A stretch of 17,455 nucleotides of DNA from SVTX01 sp045659745 (GTDB lineage Bacteria; Bacillota; Clostridia; Oscillospirales; CAG-272), in the NCBI GenBank assembly GCA_045659745.1, contig JAZRCL010000033.1:1-17455 (forward strand). Direction: 5' to 3'. Below are positions 1 through 5,386 of this stretch, piece by piece. A program made the position numbers and the translations under genes. The notes beneath the pieces are model-generated. The model was not told the origin of the DNA and made no database searches. It saw only the letters and a program-made list of their open reading frames with translations. Within the stretch, counting starts at the first letter, position 1; each line of letters opens with the position of its first letter.

Positions 1-660
1 TCCGCGAGTGGACATAATGTAATCAGGGTCAGCAGAAACGGGTTTACCGTCATCACCAAGCGTGTAAACTGCCATTATTGCGGTGTTTTCGTCCCCTGCG
101 GGAGTTGTAAATCTGTGCTCCTCGGGAGTCTCGTAATCCTCCGCAATGTAAAACTCACCGGTGTAAAGAGTATTGTTTCTGACGTAAACGTACGCGGACG
201 AAACGCAAACGTCAAACTCACCGCACGCGGTAGCTGTACCGTCGTCGTCAAGCACGTCGCTCGTCTTGAACATAATTATCTGATTGTCCGACGACGCGGT
301 GACGTAAATATAATCTCCGCCAAAGGAAACTCCGCCAACATGTCCCGTATGAGCCGAGCCGTCCACGTTCTTTAACTCAACAAATCTCGTGTTTCCGTCG
401 TTGTCGGCAATATATATTCTCGACGTGGTATGATCCTTCATATATGTGGAGTAAATATAAAGTCCGAGTTCCTCGGAATAATCAAATCCCTGCTGAACTG
501 CGCCTTCCCACAAGCCGCCTATAGCGAAAGCCTTGTCGGCATTTTTATAAAAGGAGCGGTATTTAACTCTGTCAAAAATTGAGAACGCGCTGATTACAAC
601 AAGCACCAGCAAAAGTATTGCCGCTATAACTATAGCTATTATTTTACCTGCTTTTTTCAT
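1..660 (-). CDS. Membrane-anchored hypothetical protein, probable beta-propeller-like, 5' part only
   Basis: This is an open frame of 220 codons with no stop that runs off the left edge, so the C-terminus is missing. The start is ATG at 658-660, with an AGGAGA-type ribosome site at 667-672. Residues 1-27 are a short basic tip (MKKAGK) followed by a hydrophobic segment, which fits either an uncleaved membrane anchor or a signal peptide. There is no lipobox cysteine. The rest is extracellular-type sequence rich in Tyr, Asp and Gly, with beta-like segments such as GGDYIYVTASSDNQI and SSAYVYVRNNTLY. These resemble blades of a propeller (YncE or PQQ type), with a GHVGGVSF stretch near residue 106. 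I do not recognise a specific family and assign no function. It is divergent from spoVT. Confidence 0.75.
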   Translation of the reverse strand, partial: MKKAGKIIAIVIAAILLLVLVVISAFSIFDRVKYRSFYKNADKAFAIGGLWEGAVQQGFDYSEELGLYIYSTYMKDHTTSRIYIADNDGNTRFVELKNVDGSAHTGHVGGVSFGGDYIYVTASSDNQIIMFKTSDVLDDDGTATACGEFDVCVSSAYVYVRNNTLYTGEFYIAEDYETPEEHRFTTPAGDENTAIMAVYTLGDDGKPVSADPDYIMSTRG

Positions 661-696
661 AAGTTTTCTCCTATCACATTTATTTGTGTCGGCTTA

Positions 697-725
697 ATTA
701 TAGCACATCTGAAATAAAATTGCAA
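697..725 (-). promoter_or_regulatory. Putative sigma-A promoter for the left-edge membrane protein
   Basis: On the minus strand there is a TTGCAA -35 (720-725), a 17-bp spacer and a perfect TATAAT -10 (697-702). A TGC immediately upstream of the -10 makes it an extended -10. It lies about 37 bp from the start codon. The motif is seen directly; its activity is inferred. Confidence 0.6.
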
Positions 726-789
726 GTGCGGGAGAAATTCTTAAGATTTTTTTAAGAGTTTGCCCCCATATTTTTCCTAAAAAAACAAG

Positions 790-795
790 TATAAT
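790..795 (+). promoter_or_regulatory. Possible -10 box upstream of spoVT
   Basis: There is a perfect TATAAT 90 bp before the spoVT start, but no convincing TTGACA-like -35 at 16-18 bp. In Bacillus subtilis spoVT is read by sigma-G. I found no clear sigma-G-type pair here, so the real promoter is uncertain. Confidence 0.25.
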
Positions 796-884
796 CGTTC
801 CAAAAAACACAAATAATAATGACGGACAAAATTCCAACAGAGCAAAAATTTTGTTAAAAACAGCACAGAAAGGCTTAAAGATAT

Positions 885-1427
885 ATGAAAGCAACAGGAA
901 TAGTAAGGCGTATTGACGACCTCGGCCGTGTCGTCATACCCAAGGAAATAAGAAGAACTATGAGAATCCGTGAGGGCGACCCTCTTGAAATATTTACCGA
1001 CCGCGACGGTGAGGTCATCTTCAAAAAATATTCTCCCATTGGCGAGCTGACCTCGTTTGCCTCGCAGTATTGCGAGACGTTGCACAAGACCTGCAATCTC
1101 TCCGTCATCGTTTGCGACAGAGACTCCGTCGTAGCCTGCGCGGGCCTGTCAAAAAAGGAATATTCCGACAAATCTCTCTCAGAGGAGCTTGAGAACATCA
1201 TTGAGTCGCGTGGCATGTATATTTACCGCGACGGCGCAGAAAAAATCTCTCCCCTCCGCGACAAGAGCGAGCATTTTATAAGCTGCGCCATGCCCATTAT
1301 ATCGGAGGGCGACATTATAGGCTGCGTGGCATCGCTTTGCGAGGAGTCACGCGCTCATGTACCGGATACCACCGAGCAAAAGCTCGTTCAAACCGCGGCA
1401 GCCTTCCTCGGCAAGCAGCAGGAGTGA
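885..1427 (+). CDS. spoVT: Stage V sporulation protein T, AbrB-type transcription regulator
   Basis: SpoVT is a DNA-binding regulator of late forespore gene expression, activating or repressing sigma-G-dependent genes and affecting spore coat and germination. Residues 1-50 form the AbrB/MazE swapped-hairpin domain, with the diagnostic run GIVRRIDDLGRVVIPKEIRR and then the MRIREGDPLEIF segment. Residues from about 55 to 178 correspond to the GAF-like domain, including SVIVCDRDSVVACAG and the C-terminal VQTAAAFLGKQ. The length is 180 aa, against 178 aa in B. subtilis. The ATG at 885 is preceded by GAAAGG (868-873). The gene is monocistronic: divergent from the membrane protein on its left and closed by a hairpin terminator on its right. 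Its presence indicates an endospore-forming lineage. Confidence 0.97.
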   Translation: MKATGIVRRIDDLGRVVIPKEIRRTMRIREGDPLEIFTDRDGEVIFKKYSPIGELTSFASQYCETLHKTCNLSVIVCDRDSVVACAGLSKKEYSDKSLSEELENIIESRGMYIYRDGAEKISPLRDKSEHFISCAMPIISEGDIIGCVASLCEESRAHVPDTTEQKLVQTAAAFLGKQQE

Positions 1428-1454
1428 CAAGTGTGATTTAATCGCAAAATAAAC

Positions 1455-1496
1455 AAAATCCTTATCAAAATGTTTCATTATGATAAGGATTTTTTG
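1455..1496 (+). terminator. Rho-independent terminator of spoVT
   Basis: A 13-bp perfect stem (1455-1467 with 1481-1493, core ATCCTTATCA/TGATAAGGAT) is followed by a T-run at 1490-1495. The inner part can extend past one mismatch by four more pairs around a TTT loop. Confidence 0.85.
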
Positions 1497-1523
1497 ATTT
1501 TGTAATTCCACTGAATTTTCCTA

Positions 1524-1569
1524 TGTGTCAATTTTACAGTTTTTTCTTGCAAAAAATCATATTGACACA
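1524..1569. repeat. 9-bp perfect inverted repeat, candidate operator of fucU
   Basis: TGTGTCAAT (1524-1532) and its exact complement ATTGACACA (1561-1569) are separated by 28 bp. The right arm contains the whole TTGACA -35 of the fucU promoter. Arms about 37 bp apart (centre to centre) fit a regulator bound to two half-sites, or a DNA loop. The identity of the regulator is inferred, with the nearby AraC-family protein as the first candidate. Confidence 0.5.
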
Positions 1570-1590
1570 ATAGTCCAAATATGCTAAAAT
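1562..1590 (+). promoter_or_regulatory. Strong sigma-A promoter of fucU-ygjV
   Basis: A perfect TTGACA -35 (1562-1567), a 17-bp spacer and a TAAAAT -10 (1585-1590) preceded by TGC (extended -10). Transcription is expected to start near 1597. This rules out the upstream in-frame ATG at 1581, which lies inside the promoter, as the fucU start. Confidence 0.8.
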
Positions 1591-1617
1591 TGAATCGTAA
1601 TCAAAATAATAATCTTT

Positions 1618-1623
1618 TGGAGG
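1618..1623 (+). promoter_or_regulatory. Ribosome binding site that fixes the fucU start
   Basis: TGGAGG lies 5 nt before the ATG at 1629. The in-frame ATG at 1581 has no such site and would add 16 residues not expected for the family. Confidence 0.85.
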
Positions 1624-1628
1624 TTTTT

Positions 1629-2069
1629 ATGCTTAAAGGTATTCCGAAAATTCTTCCCCCCGAATTGCTTAAGGTTTTGTGTGAGATGGGTCACAGTGAC
1701 CGCATCTGCATAGCAGACGGTAATTTCCCCTCCGAATCTATGGGCAAGAATGCGATAGTTATCAGAATGGACGGCCACGGTGTTCCCGAAATACTTGACG
1801 CCATTCTCACAGTCTTCCCCCTCGATACTTACGTTGAAAAGCCTGCTATTCTTATGCAGCTTATGGACAGAGACGTAGGTAAAGTACAGACTCCCATCTG
1901 GGATACATATGCTGACGTTATCGCAAAGCATGACAGCCGCGGACGCGAGGCTCTTGGCAACATCGACAGATTTGATTTCTACGATGAAGCAAAGAAGTGC
2001 TATTGCATTATCGCTACCGGCGAAAGCGCAATTTACGCAAACATTATGCTCCAAAAGGGCGTTATCTGA
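1629..2069 (+). CDS. fucU: L-fucose mutarotase, RbsD/FucU family
   Basis: FucU interconverts the alpha and beta anomers of L-fucose (and related pyranoses) in the cytoplasm, supplying the anomer used by L-fucose isomerase. The protein is 146 aa, close to the 140 aa of E. coli FucU. The N-terminal signature LCEMGHSDRICIADGNFP (residues 17-34) holds the family histidine at position 22 and the Asp at 30. The C-terminal signature runs from RFDFY (114-118) through ATGESAIYANI (129-139) to the terminal LQKGVI. These features separate FucU from RbsD well. It is followed after 6 nt by the ygjV-like gene with no terminator, so the two form an operon. The isomerase it would serve is at 7918-9747, in a separate transcription unit. 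RbsD-like ribose pyranase is the main alternative and is less likely. Confidence 0.93.
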   Translation: MLKGIPKILPPELLKVLCEMGHSDRICIADGNFPSESMGKNAIVIRMDGHGVPEILDAILTVFPLDTYVEKPAILMQLMDRDVGKVQTPIWDTYADVIAKHDSRGREALGNIDRFDFYDEAKKCYCIIATGESAIYANIMLQKGVI

Positions 2070-2075
2070 TAACTT

Positions 2076-2642
2076 ATGGGAATTTTTACGTCTATTGCTG
2101 AGTTCTTTACCGCAATGACGCCTACCGAGATGGTTGCTCAGTGCTTTGGAGTTGTGGGACTTGTCGTAATGGTCCTCTCATTCCAGTTCAAGAAGAACCG
2201 AACCCTGTTTATTATGCAGTCATCCGCGGCGTTTTGCTACGTCCTGCATTTTCTGCTTTTGGGCGCTTGGGCAGGAACCTTCTTTAATCTTTGCACTCTC
2301 ATCAGAGGCGTTCTCTTTATGAAGAACAGCAAAAAGCTGTGGAAGCTCATTGTGGTGGAAACGGCGTGCGTGGGATGCTACGCATTCTCACTTGTACTTG
2401 ACCACAGTCTGCTCCAGATTATCCTCGTATCATTGGTGCTTGTAGGTCTTTTGAGTAGCACGTATTTTATGTGGCAGGGCGAAACCAAAAAAATCCGCTA
2501 CTGTCAGATCGCCTGCACATCTCCCTTCTGGATAGCGTACAACGTCGTTTGTCACGCATACCCCGGTGTCATCTGCGAATGCTTCAATATGGTGTCCTCG
2601 GCGATATTCCTTATCAGATCCAGAAAACAAACGGAAAACTAA
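2076..2642 (+). CDS. ygjV: YgjV-family inner membrane protein, possibly a sugar carrier
   Basis: This 188-aa, very hydrophobic protein has about seven membrane segments. It matches the YgjV (Imp-YgjV) family, a bacterial inner-membrane family of undetermined function and about 180 aa. Segment 1 ends in SFQFKKNR, segment 2 contains YVLHFLLLG and segment 3 carries an N-x5-R pair (NLCTLIR). The C-terminal half repeats the same layout: VGLLSSTYFMW, then Q-x8-WIAY, then PG-x5-FN. This suggests a 3+1+3 helix arrangement like that of SWEET or PQ-loop proteins. The ATG lies 6 nt after the fucU stop and has no good ribosome site of its own, so translational coupling is likely. The context suggests a role with fucose or another deoxysugar. 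That role is inference, not shown. Confidence 0.85.
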   Translation: MGIFTSIAEFFTAMTPTEMVAQCFGVVGLVVMVLSFQFKKNRTLFIMQSSAAFCYVLHFLLLGAWAGTFFNLCTLIRGVLFMKNSKKLWKLIVVETACVGCYAFSLVLDHSLLQIILVSLVLVGLLSSTYFMWQGETKKIRYCQIACTSPFWIAYNVVCHAYPGVICECFNMVSSAIFLIRSRKQTEN

Positions 2643-2646
2643 ACTT

Positions 2647-2680
2647 AAAGCGGCACGCTAAGCGTGCCGCTTTCTTTCCT
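2647..2680. terminator. Shared bidirectional terminator between ygjV and the AraC regulator
   Basis: A 12-bp stem, AAAGCGGCACGC paired with GCGTGCCGCTTT (2647-2658 and 2662-2673), with a 3-nt loop. It has a T-rich tail on the plus strand (TTTCTTTCC) and TTTAAGTTT on the minus strand. It sits between two convergent stop codons. Confidence 0.85.
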
Positions 2681-2684
2681 TATA

Positions 2685-3572
2685 TTATTGCACGTTATTT
2701 GCCGTCATCTCGGGCTTCTGAGTCTGCTTGCGGAAGGTAATGGGGGTTATACCCTCTTGCTTTTTGAACGCTTTGAAAAACAGCACGTGATCCTTATATC
2801 CGCACATCTCACCTATCTCCGTGGCGCTGAGGTCAGTCTCCTGCAAAAGCTTCTTAGCATAGGAAATACGCTTTGCGGTGACGTATTGCATAGGCGGCTT
2901 GCCCATATATTTTTTGAATACGTGGGAAAGATAATATTTGCTTATCTTTAACTCCTCGCAGATCTCGTCCATAGACTCTATCTCGGTAAAGTGCTTATTG
3001 AGGTAATTGTGTATGCGCGTAAAAATACCGTTTGTCACGAATTTCGCCTCCGAAATGTTAGCAAGACGCAATATACCTATCATAACCAGACGCGCGAGAT
3101 ATTTTGAAAATATTTCATTATACGGTTTATCTGACGCCACCTCTTTTACAAGCGACATAAAATAGAACTCGTATTCCTTCTCATCATTTCCCGTATGCAG
3201 AACGGGAGATGTGTTTGCGTCAAGAATATAGTCAGATGGTAGATTTCCTATTTTGAAATTCGAAATGCCAAAAAACGCAAGCTCAATGCCGCTCTTTCCC
3301 GAAGTTGATTCGGCATGTAACACTTGTGGATTGTAAACAATAATATCTCCCTTTTCAACTTCGTATTCCATCCCGTTAACCATAACGGTTCCCCCGCCCG
3401 ACAGAACGAACATAATTTCGCAGAACGGATGGCTATGAGGCTTCTCGTTCCACTCCTTGATTCTCTCAAGCTTACCCGCATACAGACATTTTGTATCAAG
3501 CTTAATAGCATCGACTTTGGTATACGCAACCTGTTTGGGATCAAAATTCACGTCAAAAGATTGATTTTTCAT
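2685..3572 (-). CDS. AraC-family transcription regulator with N-terminal cupin
   Basis: The protein is 295 aa. Residues from about 20 to 130 form a cupin-like sugar-sensing arm (PHSHPFCEIMFVLSGG, then EKGDIIVYNPQVLHAE). The last third is the double helix-turn-helix domain: SMDEICEELKISKYYLSHVF is the first recognition unit and LSATEIGEMCGYKDHVLFFK the second, ending in the classic TPITFRK. The start ATG (3570-3572) has TGGAGAA 5 nt upstream. It lies convergent to fucU-ygjV and divergent from the ABC importer operon, the usual place for a local activator responding to the transported sugar. The likely role is sugar-dependent control of the ABC-fucI operon and perhaps of fucU. The effector (L-fucose, L-fuculose or another sugar) cannot be read from the sequence. 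A promoter and an 11-bp palindrome lie just upstream and would fit autoregulation. Confidence 0.93.
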   Translation of the reverse strand: MKNQSFDVNFDPKQVAYTKVDAIKLDTKCLYAGKLERIKEWNEKPHSHPFCEIMFVLSGGGTVMVNGMEYEVEKGDIIVYNPQVLHAESTSGKSGIELAFFGISNFKIGNLPSDYILDANTSPVLHTGNDEKEYEFYFMSLVKEVASDKPYNEIFSKYLARLVMIGILRLANISEAKFVTNGIFTRIHNYLNKHFTEIESMDEICEELKISKYYLSHVFKKYMGKPPMQYVTAKRISYAKKLLQETDLSATEIGEMCGYKDHVLFFKAFKKQEGITPITFRKQTQKPEMTANNVQ

Positions 3573-3600
3573 TTATATTCTCCAAAATTGTCTGGGCATT

Positions 3601-3629
3601 TTTGTACATAATACATAACAAATTGTCAA
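3601..3629 (-). promoter_or_regulatory. Putative promoter of the AraC-family gene, with palindrome over its -35
   Basis: On the minus strand there is a perfect TTGACA -35 (3624-3629), a 17-bp spacer and a weak TACAAA -10 (3601-3606). The -35 is embedded in the 11-bp palindrome AATTGTCAATT (3621-3631), which could be an autoregulatory site. Confidence 0.5.
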
Positions 3630-3728
3630 TTATTGTTTTGTTATAAAAAAAACGTTTTTATGAATTTTTTATAATATTATCCAATTTTTTCATTGCAAAA
3701 TATATAAAATGCCTTGTTTTATAATAGT

Positions 3729-3757
3729 ATTATAACACACACCTCAAATAAATTCAA
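3729..3757 (-). promoter_or_regulatory. Second possible promoter for the AraC-family gene
   Basis: On the minus strand, TTGAAT (3752-3757), a 17-bp spacer and a perfect TATAAT (3729-3734). It would give a leader of about 150 nt. The region is very AT-rich, so chance matches are likely. Confidence 0.35.
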
Positions 3758-3769
3758 TAGATTTTTAAA

Positions 3770-3790
3770 ATTTTTGTGTTTATTTTTGTG
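3770..3790 (+). repeat. Direct repeat ATTTTTGTG upstream of the ABC operon promoter
   Basis: ATTTTTGTG occurs at 3770-3778 and 3782-3790 (12-bp period), followed by a weaker TTTATTTTG at 3792-3800. The block ends about 13 bp before the -35 of the ABC promoter, where an activator or an UP-like element would act. Confidence 0.4.
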
Positions 3791-3812
3791 ATTTATTTTG
3801 CAGTTTATGATA

Positions 3813-3840
3813 TTGAAAAATACTGTCAATGAGTTATAAT
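3813..3840 (+). promoter_or_regulatory. Promoter of the ABC importer operon
   Basis: TTGAAA -35 (3813-3818), a 16-bp spacer and a perfect TATAAT -10 (3835-3840). The spacer contains TGTCAAT (3824-3830), a box also found at the fucU and AraC promoters. Transcription is expected to start near 3847. Confidence 0.65.
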
Positions 3841-3846
3841 AAATAA

Positions 3847-3869
3847 TGAGGTGAAAAAATGAAAGGGGG
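3847..3869 (+). promoter_or_regulatory. Two successive Shine-Dalgarno sites serving two in-frame starts
   Basis: TGAGGTGA (3847-3854) precedes ATG 3859, and AAAGGGGGT (3862-3870) precedes ATG 3877 in the same frame. From the predicted promoter, the first site would lie at the very 5' end of the mRNA. That favours use of the second. Confidence 0.6.
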
Positions 3870-3876
3870 TATTCTT

Positions 3877-5382
3877 ATGTCGCAAAATCTTTTGCTCGAA
3901 ATGAACGGCATCCACAAGAGATTCCATGGTGTACATGCACTCAAGGGAGTTCATCTCGATCTTAAATTCGGCGAAGTCCATGCGCTCGTAGGAGAAAACG
4001 GCGCTGGTAAGTCCACCTTGATGAAGGTACTCACAGGTATCCATCAGGCGGATGAAGGAACCATTACATACAACGGAGCTCCTTATTCTGTAAAAAATAT
4101 AGGAGAGTCACAGAACTTGGGCATCAGTATGATACATCAGGAGCTTAACATGATGAATCATCTTACTGTTGCACAGAATATCTTTATCGGAAGAGAATCA
4201 ATGTCCGGCAAGATATTCATCAACGACGACGATATGGTAAAAGAAGCTGAAAAGCTCTTTAAGCTTATCGGAATCAATATCGACCCCAAAACAACTCTCG
4301 GCAATCTTACGGTAGGTAAGCAGCAGATGGTTGAAATTGCAAAGGCAATTTCAAGAGACTGTAAGCTCCTCATTCTTGACGAGCCCACCGCAGCTCTTAC
4401 ACAGTCCGAGATAGAAGAGCTCTTTAAGATAATGAAGGATCTTAAGAGCAAGGGTATAGGAATGATCTATATATCCCACCGTATGGACGAGATAAAGATG
4501 ATTTCCGACAGAATCACGGTAATGCGCGACGGCGAGTACGTTGACACTGTTGTCACAAACGAGGTAACTAAGGACCAGATCATAAATATGATGATCGGTC
4601 GTGTAGTTTACGAGGATCCTAAGACGCAGAGCGAGGTAGCTCCCGATGCACCCGTAGTGCTTGAGGTTAAGAACCTTTGCAGCGGTAAGACTATCAAGGA
4701 CGTAAGCTTCACACTCCGCCGCGGCGAGATTTTGGGCTTCTCCGGTCTTATGGGCGCGGGAAGAACTGAGGTTGCAAGAGCAATATTCGGTGCTGACCCG
4801 TTTGACAGCGGTGAGATATACATCAACGGTGAAAAGGTAAACATCAAGACTCCTACCGACGCAGTAAAGCACGGCATCGGCTATCTCTCCGAGGACAGAA
4901 AGAGATACGGTCTTATGCTTTTCAAGTCCGTAGCTGAAAATACAGCTATATCTTCTATGGACCATTACGTCAAGGGTGGCCTCATAAACGATAAGGCTCT
5001 TAAGGAAGAAGCAATTGAATACAACAATAAGCTTCGCACCAAGACACCGTCCATCGACCAGCTTCTTAAGAATCTTTCGGGTGGTAACCAGCAGAAGGTT
5101 ATTATCGCAAGATGGCTTATAAGAAACAGTGAGATACTTATCTTCGACGAGCCTACAAGAGGTATCGACGTAGGTGCAAAGAGCGAAATCTACGCTCTTA
5201 TGAACGAACTTTCAAAACAGGGCAAATCTATTATTATGATCTCCTCCGAGCTTGTTGAGATCCTCCGTATGAGCGACAGAGTGCTCGTAATGTGCGAGGG
5301 TAGAAAGACGGGAGAGCTTGACATTTCCGAAGCTAACCAGGAAAATATTATGAAACTTGCCACAATGCGGGAGGAGAACTGA
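3877..5382 (+). CDS. Sugar ABC importer ATP-binding protein, two nucleotide-binding domains (RbsA/MglA/AraG type)
   Basis: This energising subunit of a CUT2-class sugar importer hydrolyses ATP on the inner face of the membrane. The protein has 501 aa from ATG 3877, the same length as E. coli RbsA. Domain 1 has Walker A GENGAGKST (39-47), the signature-region LTVGKQQM (144-151) and Walker B LLILDEP (164-170). Domain 2 has the degenerate Walker A GLMGAGRTE (290-298) normal for this class, an intact LSGGNQQK signature (400-407) and Walker B ILIFDEP (420-426). An alternative start at ATG 3859 would add MKGGIL. I prefer 3877 because homologues start there and because of the predicted transcription start. 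It is the first gene of the operon, with the permease starting 4 nt after its stop. The substrate is inferred from context to be L-fucose or a related sugar; sequence alone does not separate it from ribose or galactose systems. Confidence 0.95.
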   Translation: MSQNLLLEMNGIHKRFHGVHALKGVHLDLKFGEVHALVGENGAGKSTLMKVLTGIHQADEGTITYNGAPYSVKNIGESQNLGISMIHQELNMMNHLTVAQNIFIGRESMSGKIFINDDDMVKEAEKLFKLIGINIDPKTTLGNLTVGKQQMVEIAKAISRDCKLLILDEPTAALTQSEIEELFKIMKDLKSKGIGMIYISHRMDEIKMISDRITVMRDGEYVDTVVTNEVTKDQIINMMIGRVVYEDPKTQSEVAPDAPVVLEVKNLCSGKTIKDVSFTLRRGEILGFSGLMGAGRTEVARAIFGADPFDSGEIYINGEKVNIKTPTDAVKHGIGYLSEDRKRYGLMLFKSVAENTAISSMDHYVKGGLINDKALKEEAIEYNNKLRTKTPSIDQLLKNLSGGNQQKVIIARWLIRNSEILIFDEPTRGIDVGAKSEIYALMNELSKQGKSIIMISSELVEILRMSDRVLVMCEGRKTGELDISEANQENIMKLATMREEN

Positions 5383-5386
5383 TATT

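Noticed and set aside
115..375. Plus-strand open frame of 86 codons at the left edge
   Set aside because: It lies opposite the well-supported minus-strand membrane protein, and there is no ribosome site or recognisable domain.
739..757. TCTTAA/TTAAGA hairpin upstream of spoVT as a terminator or riboswitch
   Set aside because: The stem is only six A/T-rich pairs, no gene ends there, and there is no conserved riboswitch core.
1581..1628. Longer fucU with a start at 1581
   Set aside because: That ATG overlaps the extended -10 of the promoter and has no ribosome site. The family N-terminus matches the ATG at 1629.
3648..3659. AAAAACGTTTTT palindrome as a catabolite repression (cre) site
   Set aside because: It lacks the TG/CA ends of the cre consensus and lies in a very AT-rich stretch where such palindromes arise by chance.
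5357..5386. Longer permease with a start at 5357
   Set aside because: It would lie inside the ATPase gene without a ribosome site. ATG 5387 has GGGAGGAG at good spacing.
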